Shown: piece by piece, positions 30,291 to 37,475 of the stretch | How positions within the stretch are numbered: position 1 is the first letter of the stretch | Layout: each line of letters starts with the position of its first letter | IMG/VR virus record: IMGVR_UViG_3300046665_000375 | Location: 1 to 37,518 of that record | Strand: one strand, 5' to 3' | Length of the DNA stretch: 37,518 nucleotides | Origin: a virus | Notes under the pieces: model-generated | What the model was told of the DNA's origin: nothing | Seen by the model: only the letters and a program-made list of their open reading frames with translations | Database searches by the model: none | Program-made: the position numbers and the translations under genes

Positions 30291-32462
30291 ATGAGCTCGA
30301 TTCAAGACAAGATCGCCCAGGCCAAGGCCGCCGGCTACAGCGACGCGCAGATCGCAAGCCATCTGGCGGAATCGCCGGACTATGCGGACAAGATCAAGGC
30401 GGCAGCGGCGGCCGGGTACAAGGCCGAGGACATCGTCAGCCACCTCGCCGGCAAGCCTGCGGCGAAGGCCGATAGTGCCAGCAGCAACGGCATCGGCGGC
30501 GCGATGGTCGATGGCGTGGTGGGCGCGCTGGCCGGCGCAGGCGCCAGTTTCGGCAAGACAGTGCTGGGCGCGCAGCGGCTCGTCGGCAAGGGCCTTGTCG
30601 CGCTCGGCGATGCGACATCCAACGAAGCGCCGACGCTGTCCGACCTCGTCGCCGGCAGGAAGCCGACGTCGATGGTCGGCCGGGCTGGCAAGTGGCTCGT
30701 CGACGACGCCGACGCCGGCAAGGCGAAGCTGGAGGCGGAGAACGCTCCATACAAGGCCGCCAGCCCGACCGCAAATGCCATGGGCGCAGTCGGCGGCTCG
30801 ATCGCGGCTACTTTGCCGGTGGGCGGCCTGCTGCCGAACGCATTGAAGGCAGCGGCCGGCGCGAAGACGGTCGTCGGCATCGTTCCGCGCGCGGCTCAGG
30901 CAGCCGGGGTCGGAGCGGTCTACGGCGGCGTGACGGGCGCCACGGATTCGAACGCCGATACGTTCGGCGGCATGCTGGCGGACGGCGCGAAGTCGGCGGC
31001 CACCGGTGCGGCTCTCGGCGGCGTGGCGACGCCAGTGACCTCCGCGCTGGGCGCCGTGGCCGGCAACGTGGCACAGCGTATGTCCAAGACCAGTGCCGCA
31101 GAGTATGCGCGGCAGAAGGTGGCCGAGGCGCTGGCACGCGACGCTCGCGGCACGCTGGCCACCAGCGGTGTGACGAACCCGCTGGCCCAGGCGGCCACAC
31201 GCCTTTCCAAGTTGGGCGAGGAGGCGACGCTGGCTGACGCCGGCGGCCGCAATACCAACCAGCTGCTCGACACGTTGGCGATCCTGCCGGGCCGCACGAA
31301 GGAATCGGCATACAACCTGCTGCACGCACGCACGGCCGGCGTCGGCGACCGCATGCGCACCGCGGCGGAAGACGCGCTCGACACGCAGGGCCAGCGCCTG
31401 CCGGCGACGATTGAGTCGCTCATCACGCGTCGGCAGCAGGATTCGGCCCCGTTGTACAAGCAGCTGCGCGGGATCGACATCCAGCCCAGCGCGGACCTGG
31501 CCGAGCTCATGAAGCACGCGGACGAACTCGGCGTGACCAAGCTCGGACGGGAAATCGCTACCGCGCGCCAGATGCCCTTCACCCTCGATGCCGCAGCGCC
31601 GTCGAAATGGAACATGGGCGACCTCGACCACGTGAAGCAGGGCATCGACCAGGTGCTGTCGAGTAGGAAGGCCATGAACCAGGACGGCACGCTGACTCCG
31701 CTCGGCAATGCGTACATGGACCTGCAGAAAAAGCTTGTCGCTGCGCTGGACGAGGCAACCCTGGACGGCAAAACCGGCGAGTCGCTCTACCGGCGCGCGC
31801 GCGAGGCCTTCGCGACGCCGTCCCAGCTGATGGACGCGGCCAACGCTGGCAAGATGGCGATCAACCGCGACGAGTCGAGCATCCAGAGCATGATGAAGGG
31901 CATGTCGGACAACGAGCTGCAGGCCTTCCGGATCGGCGCGTTCGAAGGCCTGCGCGGAAAGCTCGGCACCCAGGGCGGCCAGACCCAGATCATGAATATG
32001 TGGAAGGAGCCAGCCACCCAGGAGAAGCTGAAAGCGGTGTTCGGCGACCTGCCCTCATACCGGGAGTTTGCGTCCAGCGTCGCGAAGGAGGCCCAGCTGA
32101 AGCGCCTGCAGAGCGTCGGCGCCGGATCCCAGACGGCCGCGCGCCAGGCCGGAATGGGCGACCTCGACCTGGCGGCGCTGACGGAGGCGGGCGGGGCGCT
32201 TGGCGCGGCCAAGTCCGGAAACCTGCTGTCGGCGCTGGGCTCGGCCAAGAACGTCTGGAACCGCGTCGCGACGCCGCAGTCGGTGCGCGACGAAATGGGC
32301 GCCTTGCTGCTGGCCAAGGGCGTCAACGGCGCGCGCAACTTGAACAGCCTCGAGGATCTCGTCCAGCGGATCAACAGCCGAAACATGCTGCTCTCGAACG
32401 GCGTCGGCGTGCTGGGAGGCCAACTCGGCGGCAAGCTCGCCGTGCCCGCGCAGCTGAAGTAG
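30291..32462 (+). CDS. Ejection protein, large (gp16-like by position)
   Basis: 723 residues. The N terminus holds two copies of a short helical repeat, about 27 residues apart (AKAAGYSDAQIASHLAES and AAAAGYKAEDIVSHLAGK). A Gly/Ala-rich region that may be membrane-active follows (about 65-250), then a helical C-terminal half. It is the third and largest of the ejection genes and ends just before a double terminator. The large Gly/Ala region suits a protein that forms a channel in the envelope. Confidence 0.7.
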   Translation: MSSIQDKIAQAKAAGYSDAQIASHLAESPDYADKIKAAAAAGYKAEDIVSHLAGKPAAKADSASSNGIGGAMVDGVVGALAGAGASFGKTVLGAQRLVGKGLVALGDATSNEAPTLSDLVAGRKPTSMVGRAGKWLVDDADAGKAKLEAENAPYKAASPTANAMGAVGGSIAATLPVGGLLPNALKAAAGAKTVVGIVPRAAQAAGVGAVYGGVTGATDSNADTFGGMLADGAKSAATGAALGGVATPVTSALGAVAGNVAQRMSKTSAAEYARQKVAEALARDARGTLATSGVTNPLAQAATRLSKLGEEATLADAGGRNTNQLLDTLAILPGRTKESAYNLLHARTAGVGDRMRTAAEDALDTQGQRLPATIESLITRRQQDSAPLYKQLRGIDIQPSADLAELMKHADELGVTKLGREIATARQMPFTLDAAAPSKWNMGDLDHVKQGIDQVLSSRKAMNQDGTLTPLGNAYMDLQKKLVAALDEATLDGKTGESLYRRAREAFATPSQLMDAANAGKMAINRDESSIQSMMKGMSDNELQAFRIGAFEGLRGKLGTQGGQTQIMNMWKEPATQEKLKAVFGDLPSYREFASSVAKEAQLKRLQSVGAGSQTAARQAGMGDLDLAALTEAGGALGAAKSGNLLSALGSAKNVWNRVATPQSVRDEMGALLLAKGVNGARNLNSLEDLVQRINSRNMLLSNGVGVLGGQLGGKLAVPAQLK

Positions 32463-32484
32463 CGAAAGTCGCGTCACCCCAACG

Positions 32485-32511
32485 GCCCACCCTGACCAGG
32501 TGGGCTTTTTT
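32485..32511 (+). terminator. Terminator after the ejection genes, first of two
   Basis: GCCCACC (32485-32491) pairs with GGTGGGC (32499-32505), followed by six T. Confidence 0.85.
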
Positions 32512-32518
32512 ATTTCGA

Positions 32519-32540
32519 CCCCGCTTGTGCGGGGTTTTTT
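32519..32540 (+). terminator. Terminator after the ejection genes, second of two
   Basis: CCCCGC (32519-32524) pairs with GCGGGG (32529-32534) across a TTGT loop, followed by six T. The tailspike start codon lies only 14 bases after the T run, so the tailspike must be made by read-through or antitermination. Confidence 0.85.
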
Positions 32541-32553
32541 GTTAGGACGATCC

Positions 32554-34743
32554 ATGGCAGCCAGTCAGCCAGCAAATTTCAACCTGCAAGAGTTCACCGA
32601 CGCCGGCCAGCTGCTCGTGGGCGGCCGCCTCTACACCTACGCGTACGGGACGACCGCCCAGAAGATCGCCTATACCGATCCGGCCGGCACGGTGCCGCAC
32701 ACGTACACGTCCGACGGGGCGGGCGGCCAATACATCGCGCTGAACGCACGCGGCGAGCTGCCGGCACCGCTGTACCTGGTATCTGGCTCCTACGATATCG
32801 CCCTCAAGCGTGCCGACGGCTCGACGGTTTGGACTCGAAAGGCGGACGGCGTCGAGAACTCCGTGCTTTCGTGGATTGAACAGTTTGCCACCGCGCTCGG
32901 GGCCACGCTGATGGGCTTCATCCAGGCGGGTTTCGGCGCCGTAAAGCGCACCGTCCAGGATAAGCTGCGCGACCGTGTGAGCGCTCAGGACTTCGGCGCG
33001 AAGGGCGACGGAACAGACGACACGGCCGCGATCAAGGCCGCGGCCGCCGCGTTCGTCACGGTCTCGATCCTCCAGAAGAAATTCCTCTACAAGGCGACCG
33101 TGACGGATGACCCGGCGATCTTCAACGTCGAGCACGGCGCGGACTTTGTTGGGATGGGCAACGGCACTACCAGCATCAGTGTGCGCGACGTGGCGGGCAA
33201 TTTCGTTGGATTCCAGCACAACTACAACGAGGAAGCCCAGGTAGCCACGCCGATCACGACCGGCCGTCTTCTGTCTCCGCCGCTGTCGAATAAGGCGCCG
33301 GTCACTTCGGCCGACCTCCTGGCGCATTGGTACAACGACGGCGGCCTGGAATGCGTGCGTGCCGCCGGCGGCGCTATCGGCTCGACGCAGTGGTATTTGT
33401 GGTCGTGGAATTACACGACGAATACTCTCTACGGCGCCTACGACCCGAAACGCCATCCGATTCTGGGCTGGTACCGCGGCGACGATGCGACGGTGCTGGA
33501 CTGGCAGTGCTACTGGTTGCGCGAATACGGCATCAAGGCCGTGATCCTGGTCGCCGAGGACGGCTTCGACACTGGATCGTGGAGCAACCCGCTCGACACG
33601 AACCGCGGCTACTGGATGTACCAGCTGTTCAACAACACGCCGAACTTCAAAGGACTGGGGTACATCTTCAACGGTCCGTTCCAGGGCATCACGGCGGCGC
33701 AGGCAACGGATCGCTGGAACAAGATCACCGACCTGTACCTGGCGCATCCACACTTCTACGTCGCGAACATCGACGGCGGCCTGTACCCATGCATCTACAT
33801 CTTCGACGCTGGCACGATGCGCACGGCGGTGTTCGGCGGCGACGACGCTTTCGAAACGTGGCTGAAGTCCATCGCCACGAAGTTCAAGAATGCCGGCTAC
33901 GCGGGCGTGTGCGTCATGGCGCGCAACGGCACGTATTACACGAACACAGCCGACGCGACCGTGGCGGACCGGTACGCCCGCGCTTTCTACGGTACCGGCG
34001 TGGTGATTTACGAATCGACGTACGCGTGGTCCGGCGCGCCGTTCGGCAACCCGACTACTTACGACGGCTTCGTGAATGCGTTCGACGCGACTTACGCAGC
34101 GAACAAGAACCGCGTGATCCCGAACGTGATGACCTCGCGCGAGAGCAAGTATCACCCGACCGCCTGGACGACCACTGGCAGCACGCCGCAGAAATTCGGC
34201 CAGGTGCTGCGCAAGGCTGTTCAGGCGGTGCGGAACAACACGACGGTGCCGAACATGGTCACGATTTACAACGTCGCGGAGTGGGGTGAAGGTGGGGCCA
34301 GCCTGCAGCCCAATATGGCGGACGGCTACGGCTACCTGGAGCAGTGCCGCACCGTGGACTTTATGTCCATGCAGCGCGGTACCGACCTTTTCACGTACAA
34401 AAAGCAGGTGAACGCCGGGACCAGCATCGCGAACAACAACATCAAACCGATCGGGGACGTTGTCTACATCTACTCGTCGATCGGCATCACGCTCGCGAGC
34501 TTGTACACGGCCTACGCCAGCGGCACCATCGCGCCCGGCTACCCGAACCAGAAAATCAAATTGGTGAACTCGGCCGACGCCGGCAACAACGTCATCAACC
34601 TGTGCGACGTGAGCAATTTCGCGGGCAGTGGCCTGCACCTGAACGCGGCGCAGGTTTCCTTGAACGCATGGAACAGCATCGAGCTGACCTATATCTCCGG
34701 GCGCGGCTGGCAGCAGACCAGCAGCGTCATTGCACCGCTGTAA
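32554..34743 (+). CDS. Tailspike with GH99/WbsX-like glycosidase domain
   Basis: 729 residues. Residues 1-100 are a phage fibre head-binding region (GQLLVGGRLYTYAYGTTAQK). Residues about 145-165 (DRVSAQDFGAKGDGTDDTAA) are the usual entry into a pectate-lyase-type beta helix, but no long helix follows. Instead, from about 250, segments such as HPILGWYRGDDATVLDWQCY, then YGIKAVILV, and later YNVAEWGEGGASLQP with DGYGYLE, resemble GH99/WbsX-like TIM-barrel hydrolases. A beta-rich C-terminal region closes the protein. Likely role: bind and cut host capsule or O-antigen. The Glu in AEWGEG is a plausible catalytic residue. It is the main host-range gene. Confidence 0.82.
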   Translation: MAASQPANFNLQEFTDAGQLLVGGRLYTYAYGTTAQKIAYTDPAGTVPHTYTSDGAGGQYIALNARGELPAPLYLVSGSYDIALKRADGSTVWTRKADGVENSVLSWIEQFATALGATLMGFIQAGFGAVKRTVQDKLRDRVSAQDFGAKGDGTDDTAAIKAAAAAFVTVSILQKKFLYKATVTDDPAIFNVEHGADFVGMGNGTTSISVRDVAGNFVGFQHNYNEEAQVATPITTGRLLSPPLSNKAPVTSADLLAHWYNDGGLECVRAAGGAIGSTQWYLWSWNYTTNTLYGAYDPKRHPILGWYRGDDATVLDWQCYWLREYGIKAVILVAEDGFDTGSWSNPLDTNRGYWMYQLFNNTPNFKGLGYIFNGPFQGITAAQATDRWNKITDLYLAHPHFYVANIDGGLYPCIYIFDAGTMRTAVFGGDDAFETWLKSIATKFKNAGYAGVCVMARNGTYYTNTADATVADRYARAFYGTGVVIYESTYAWSGAPFGNPTTYDGFVNAFDATYAANKNRVIPNVMTSRESKYHPTAWTTTGSTPQKFGQVLRKAVQAVRNNTTVPNMVTIYNVAEWGEGGASLQPNMADGYGYLEQCRTVDFMSMQRGTDLFTYKKQVNAGTSIANNNIKPIGDVVYIYSSIGITLASLYTAYASGTIAPGYPNQKIKLVNSADAGNNVINLCDVSNFAGSGLHLNAAQVSLNAWNSIELTYISGRGWQQTSSVIAPL

Positions 34744-34766
34744 CCCATCTGCCCACATCCTAAATT

Positions 34767-35162
34767 ATGAAAGTACCCAACATGAGCGAACCAATTTCCG
34801 GCGCCGCCGCCGGCGTAGCCGGCTGGAAGATCCTCGGCGGCCTCGCCGGCACCGGCGTCGGCGCGGGCCTGGCGGCCTACATCGTCATGTCGATGACGAA
34901 GCCCAAGACCGACCAGGAATGGCGGATTGCGCTGCTGTGCACGCTGGCGGGCTCGATCGGCGGCGGCGCCGCGCTGATCAGCTGGCTCGGGCTGCAGCGC
35001 TGGGCGGACGACGTGTTCGGCCTCGTCGGCATGTTCGGCATCGCGTTCGCATGCGGCCTGCCGGCCTGGCTGATCATCCGTGCGCTGTTCCTGTACATCG
35101 ACAAGAAGCGTAACGCGGACATTACCGAAATCGTCCATGACGTAAAGGAGCTGATTCCATGA
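34767..35162 (+). CDS. Holin
   Basis: 131 residues with about three hydrophobic segments (ILGGLAGTGVGAGLAAYIVM; IALLCTLAGSIGGGAALISW; LVGMFGIAFACGLPAWLIIR) and a charged C terminus. It lies directly before the endolysin gene and overlaps it by ATGA. Two possible starts, Met1 and Met6 (MKVPNMSEPIS), recall the dual-start holin/antiholin of lambda. It would form the membrane lesion that times lysis. Confidence 0.8.
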   Translation: MKVPNMSEPISGAAAGVAGWKILGGLAGTGVGAGLAAYIVMSMTKPKTDQEWRIALLCTLAGSIGGGAALISWLGLQRWADDVFGLVGMFGIAFACGLPAWLIIRALFLYIDKKRNADITEIVHDVKELIP

Positions 35163-35626
35163 CGCCCGACGAATTCATCGACCAGATGCTGCCGGGCGCG
35201 CGCGCCTGCCAGCGTACCGCCGGGATCCCGGTGAGCTTCACGATCGCGCAAGCCGCGCTGGAAACAGGCTGGGGCGCCCACGTGCGCGGGAACAACCTGT
35301 TCGGCATCAAGGCGGACGCCTCCTGGAAGGGGCCGACCGTCGACGTCCCGACGCACGAGGTCGTGAACGGCAAGCGCATTGCCATCGTCGCGAAGTTCCG
35401 TGCGTACTCGAGCTGGGCCGCATGCGTGCAGGACCGCGCCCAGTTCTTCCTGCGCATGCCGCGCTACGCCAGGTGCTTCAACGAGCACACGGGCGCCGGC
35501 TGGGCCCGGGCGGTCGCCGCCGCGGGCTACGCCACCGACCCGGATTACGCGGACACGCTCGTCTCGATCATGGATGGCCGCCGCCTGCAGCGCCTGGACA
35601 CCCTACCGGGCGAGGTGACGCCGTGA
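35159..35626 (+). CDS. Endolysin, glucosaminidase (GH73/FlgJ-like)
   Basis: 155 residues. The catalytic region TIAQAALETGWGAHVRGNNL with Glu35, then FGIKADASWKG and KFRAYSSWAACVQDRAQFF, is typical of FlgJ/GH73 N-acetylglucosaminidases. No signal peptide is seen, so it needs the holin. It cleaves peptidoglycan glycan strands. Overlaps: ATGA with the holin and GTGA with Rz. Confidence 0.92.
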   Translation: MTPDEFIDQMLPGARACQRTAGIPVSFTIAQAALETGWGAHVRGNNLFGIKADASWKGPTVDVPTHEVVNGKRIAIVAKFRAYSSWAACVQDRAQFFLRMPRYARCFNEHTGAGWARAVAAAGYATDPDYADTLVSIMDGRRLQRLDTLPGEVTP

Positions 35627-36120
35627 ATCCGCTGACAACGCTGGAACGCTGGCTGTGCGGCCTGATCGTGATGACCGCGCTGGTCGCCGTCGGCAGCGTG
35701 GCCGTGCACGCGTATGGCGCCCACCGGTTCGACGACGGCCGCGCCGCCGCGATCGAGGAGCGCGCGCAGGCCGACGCCGCGGCCGTGCTGAAGCGCACGC
35801 GTGAGAACGCCACGCGGGCCGGCGACCAGGCGGCCAGCAACGCAACCATTACGGAGAAAAAACATGAAGAGATTCAGCCTGTGCGCGAGCGCATTGTTAC
35901 TCGCCGCGTGTACGTCGGCTCCGCGCTATGTGGTGACCGACCTCCCGCCCCCGCCGAAGCGCAAGGCGCCGCCGGTGGCGACGAAGCCGATTCATCCCGC
36001 AGGCTGGTTCGACCAGACGTTGAGCGAGATCTTGTCGCGCTGAAGCTGGCGGTCGAGGAAGACCTGGCCACTGGCCGCGCATGTCAGGCCTTGCTCAAGG
36101 ACGAAGGGATGGTGCCGTGA
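35623..36120 (+). CDS. Rz: Rz-like inner-membrane spanin
   Basis: 165 residues from a GTG at 35623 that overlaps the endolysin stop; GAGG lies a few bases upstream. One N-terminal transmembrane segment (LCGLIVMTALVAVGSVAVHA) is followed by a helical periplasmic domain with AAAIEERAQADAAAVLKRTR, typical of Rz. It pairs with Rz1, encoded inside it in the +1 frame, to fuse inner and outer membranes in the last step of lysis. Confidence 0.88.
   Translation: MNPLTTLERWLCGLIVMTALVAVGSVAVHAYGAHRFDDGRAAAIEERAQADAAAVLKRTRENATRAGDQAASNATITEKKHEEIQPVRERIVTRRVYVGSALCGDRPPAPAEAQGAAGGDEADSSRRLVRPDVERDLVALKLAVEEDLATGRACQALLKDEGMVP
35864..36043 (+). CDS. Rz1: Rz1-like outer-membrane lipoprotein, nested in Rz
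   Basis: 59 residues, with its own GGAG before the ATG. A lipoprotein signal with lipobox LLAAC is followed by a Pro-rich region (LPPPPKRKAPP), as in Rz1. It lies wholly inside the Rz gene in the +1 frame, the classic nested arrangement. Confidence 0.9.
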   Translation: MKRFSLCASALLLAACTSAPRYVVTDLPPPPKRKAPPVATKPIHPAGWFDQTLSEILSR

Positions 36121-36263
36121 TGGACTTCCATGTCATCACTCCGACCGAGCAACAGCTCGTCATGCAGACGACAGGAGGCGGGCGCGTGCATCAGGTCTGG
36201 CCGGCGCCTCCGTCGTCGCTTCCCGGCCGTGCGGCGCCCGACGCCTCTCCTGTGGTCGCGTAA
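36120..36263 (+). CDS. Small protein after Rz
   Basis: 47 residues from an ATG overlapping the Rz stop (TGATG). The N terminus MDFHVITPTEQQLVMQTTGG looks like a real compact start, followed by a Pro/Ala-rich end. It overlaps the 3' part of a gene on the other strand. No family recognised. Coupling to Rz is the main support. Confidence 0.5.
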   Translation: MDFHVITPTEQQLVMQTTGGGRVHQVWPAPPSSLPGRAAPDASPVVA

Positions 36264-36399
36264 TCACGCGAATTGCTGTCTCGATCGGTATGCCCAGCTC
36301 GCGTAGCACGAGGGCGGCTTCGCGCTGCCCGATGCTGAGCAAGCCGTTCAGCACGGCATCAATGTAGAGCTGCGTTCGACGGTCGATTCGGCGGTCCAT
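36160..36399 (-). CDS. Small helical protein divergent from imuA
   Basis: 79 residues from an ATG at 36399, with GAGG immediately before it (spacing is short). The first 50 residues (MDRRIDRRTQLYIDAVLNGL, then REAALVLRELGIPIETAIRV and ITRPQERR) look like a conserved helical domain; the Arg/Pro/Ala-rich rest overlaps the preceding gene convergently. It starts 130 bases from imuA, so both could respond to the same LexA site. Function unknown. Confidence 0.5.
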   Translation of the reverse strand: MDRRIDRRTQLYIDAVLNGLLSIGQREAALVLRELGIPIETAIRVITRPQERRRAPHGREATTEAPARPDARARLLSSA

Positions 36400-36496
36400 T
36401 CCTCGATTCTGCGCGGTTTGCCCCGCGCAAGTTTGACGCAACGCAATGTTTCCGCGCCGAACACGTTTCTATTTGTGGTCGATCAGTCACTTGATA

Positions 36497-36516
36497 TACT
36501 GTACAAATATACAGTA
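36497..36516. promoter_or_regulatory. LexA (SOS) box before imuA
   Basis: CTGTACAAATATACAG (36499-36514) has the CTG-N10-CAG form, flanked by TA on both sides as in the enterobacterial consensus. TATACT at 36495-36500 is a likely -10, with TTGTGG 16 bases upstream, so LexA would cover the promoter. The imuA ATG is 14 bases further on, with AGGG between. Confidence 0.9.
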
Positions 36517-36529
36517 TTTCAGGGCAACC

Positions 36530-37270
36530 ATGACCACTCTTCCCGATCCCGAAGCGCTCCATCCATCGCTGTGGCGAGCCTCCCAGCTCGCGCGCAGCCA
36601 GACGCGCTGCGTCGACACCGGATTCCCGAGCCTGTCGAATCAGCTGCCGGGCGGCGGGTGGCCGGTGAGCACGATGGTCGACCTGCTGCTAAAGCAGAAC
36701 GGTATCGGGGAGATGCGGCTGCTCGCGCCGGCTCTGCGCATGGTGGCCGAGCGCCGCGTCGTGCTGCTCCAGCCGCCGCATGCGCCGCAAGCGCTCGCCC
36801 TGGCCGCTCTGGGCCTACCGCCGGCATCCGTGATCTGGCTCCGCGCCGAGCGCACGGGCGACATGATGTGGGCGGCCGAGCAGGTGCTGCGCAGTGGAAG
36901 CTGTGGGGCCCTGCTGTTCTGGCCGGATCAGGTCGGATCGGGTAGCGCGCGGTACCGGCCCGTGCGTTCGGACAACCTGCGGCGTCTGCACCTGGCCGCG
37001 CAGGCCGGGGAAACGCTGTTCTTCATGATGCGCCCGCTCGCGTCCGCGACAGACTCGTCGCCCGCGCCGCTGCGCCTTAGTCTGGAGCCGACCAAGGGCG
37101 GGATCAACGTCGGGTTTGTAAAGCGGCAGGGGCCCGTGCGCGACGAGCCGTTATTCCTGCCGATGCAGGTCGGCCCGGTTCGCCACGTGCTTCCAGAACG
37201 GGATCTTGTTGAGGCGGCGACCGAGATCCGGACTTTTGCGGTCGATTCGACCATGGCCGAGCTGGGATGA
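36530..37270 (+). CDS. imuA: ImuA, translesion-synthesis-associated protein (orphan copy)
   Basis: 246 residues from the ATG at 36530, which follows an AGGG site and an SOS box; an upstream in-frame extension would remove the box and is rejected. The sequence has the ImuA pattern: TGFPSLSNQLPGGGWPVSTM, then GIGEMRLLAPALRMVAERRV, then LGLPPASVIWLRAERTGDMM and WAAEQVLRSGSCGALLFWPD. ImuA is a RecA/SulA-related partner of ImuB and DnaE2 in SOS mutagenesis. Here no imuB or dnaE2 follows; a terminator and attR come next. It is therefore a prophage-carried orphan that would act with host partners or alone. Length is normal for the family. Confidence 0.9.
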   Translation: MTTLPDPEALHPSLWRASQLARSQTRCVDTGFPSLSNQLPGGGWPVSTMVDLLLKQNGIGEMRLLAPALRMVAERRVVLLQPPHAPQALALAALGLPPASVIWLRAERTGDMMWAAEQVLRSGSCGALLFWPDQVGSGSARYRPVRSDNLRRLHLAAQAGETLFFMMRPLASATDSSPAPLRLSLEPTKGGINVGFVKRQGPVRDEPLFLPMQVGPVRHVLPERDLVEAATEIRTFAVDSTMAELG

Positions 37271-37277
37271 CGGCAAC

Positions 37278-37302
37278 AAAAAAGCCACCGCAAGGGTGGC
37301 TT
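37278..37302 (-). terminator. Terminator facing the tRNA-His gene
   Basis: On the minus strand, AAGCCACC (37302-37295) pairs with GGTGGCTT (37289-37282), followed by a T run. It would stop tRNA-His transcription from entering the prophage and also lies just after imuA on the other strand. Confidence 0.75.
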
Positions 37303-37314
37303 CGCTTCAGCGTC

Positions 37315-37343
37315 CGTTGGAAAATCCAAAAATTCGTTGGAAA
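37315..37343. promoter_or_regulatory. Putative integrase arm-type sites near attR
   Basis: Two direct copies of CGTTGGAAA at 37315-37323 and 37335-37343, twenty bases apart (about two helical turns), matching the sites inside attL at 1308-1316 (reversed) and 1361-1369. CCGGAAAA at 37353-37360 is a weaker relative. Expected to bind integrase or the DUF4224 protein. Confidence 0.5.
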
Positions 37344-37391
37344 TTTCACTATCCGGAAAATTCAGATTCGCTTAACTAATTGAATCTAAAA

Positions 37392-37446
37392 GAATTCTTG
37401 GGGTGGCTGATGGGACTCGAACCCACGACAACAGGAATCACAATCC
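37392..37446. repeat. attR: 55-bp direct repeat within the intact tRNA-His
   Basis: Identical to 1202-1256. It covers the 3' half of tRNA-His, from the anticodon stem to the CCA and seven bases beyond. The phage copy restores the tRNA after insertion. Confidence 0.95.
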
Positions 37447-37475
37447 TGGACTCTACCAACTGAGCTACAGCCACC
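37399..37475 (-). tRNA. tRNA-His (anticodon GTG)
   Basis: 77 bases on the minus strand, starting with the extra 5' G of tRNA-His (GGTGGCTGTAGCTCAG) and ending in an encoded CCA. The anticodon GTG is at 37441-37439, and the T arm contains GGTTCGAGTCC. It is nearly identical to tRNA-His of other proteobacteria, complete and presumably functional. Its 3' half is supplied by the prophage attachment site. Upstream (37491-37518) a short inverted repeat GTCTCG/CGAGAC lies in host sequence. Confidence 0.97.

Larger units (their letters stand above)
1202..37446. mobile_element. Complete P22-like podovirus prophage integrated in tRNA-His
   Basis: The element is bounded by a 55-bp direct repeat in a tRNA-His gene. 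It contains integrase, immunity, replication, packaging, head, tail, ejection, tailspike and lysis modules in a plausible order. Gene content from terminase to tailspike follows the P22 group: portal, scaffold, coat, gp4- and gp10-like proteins, three ejection proteins and a tailspike. No frameshifted or truncated core gene was noticed, so it is probably functional. Distance between equivalent bases of the two repeats is 36,190 bp. Confidence 0.95.

Noticed and set aside
32542-34758. 738-codon leftward frame antisense to the tailspike
   Set aside because: The plus-strand protein has recognisable head-binding and hydrolase segments; the antisense product has none.
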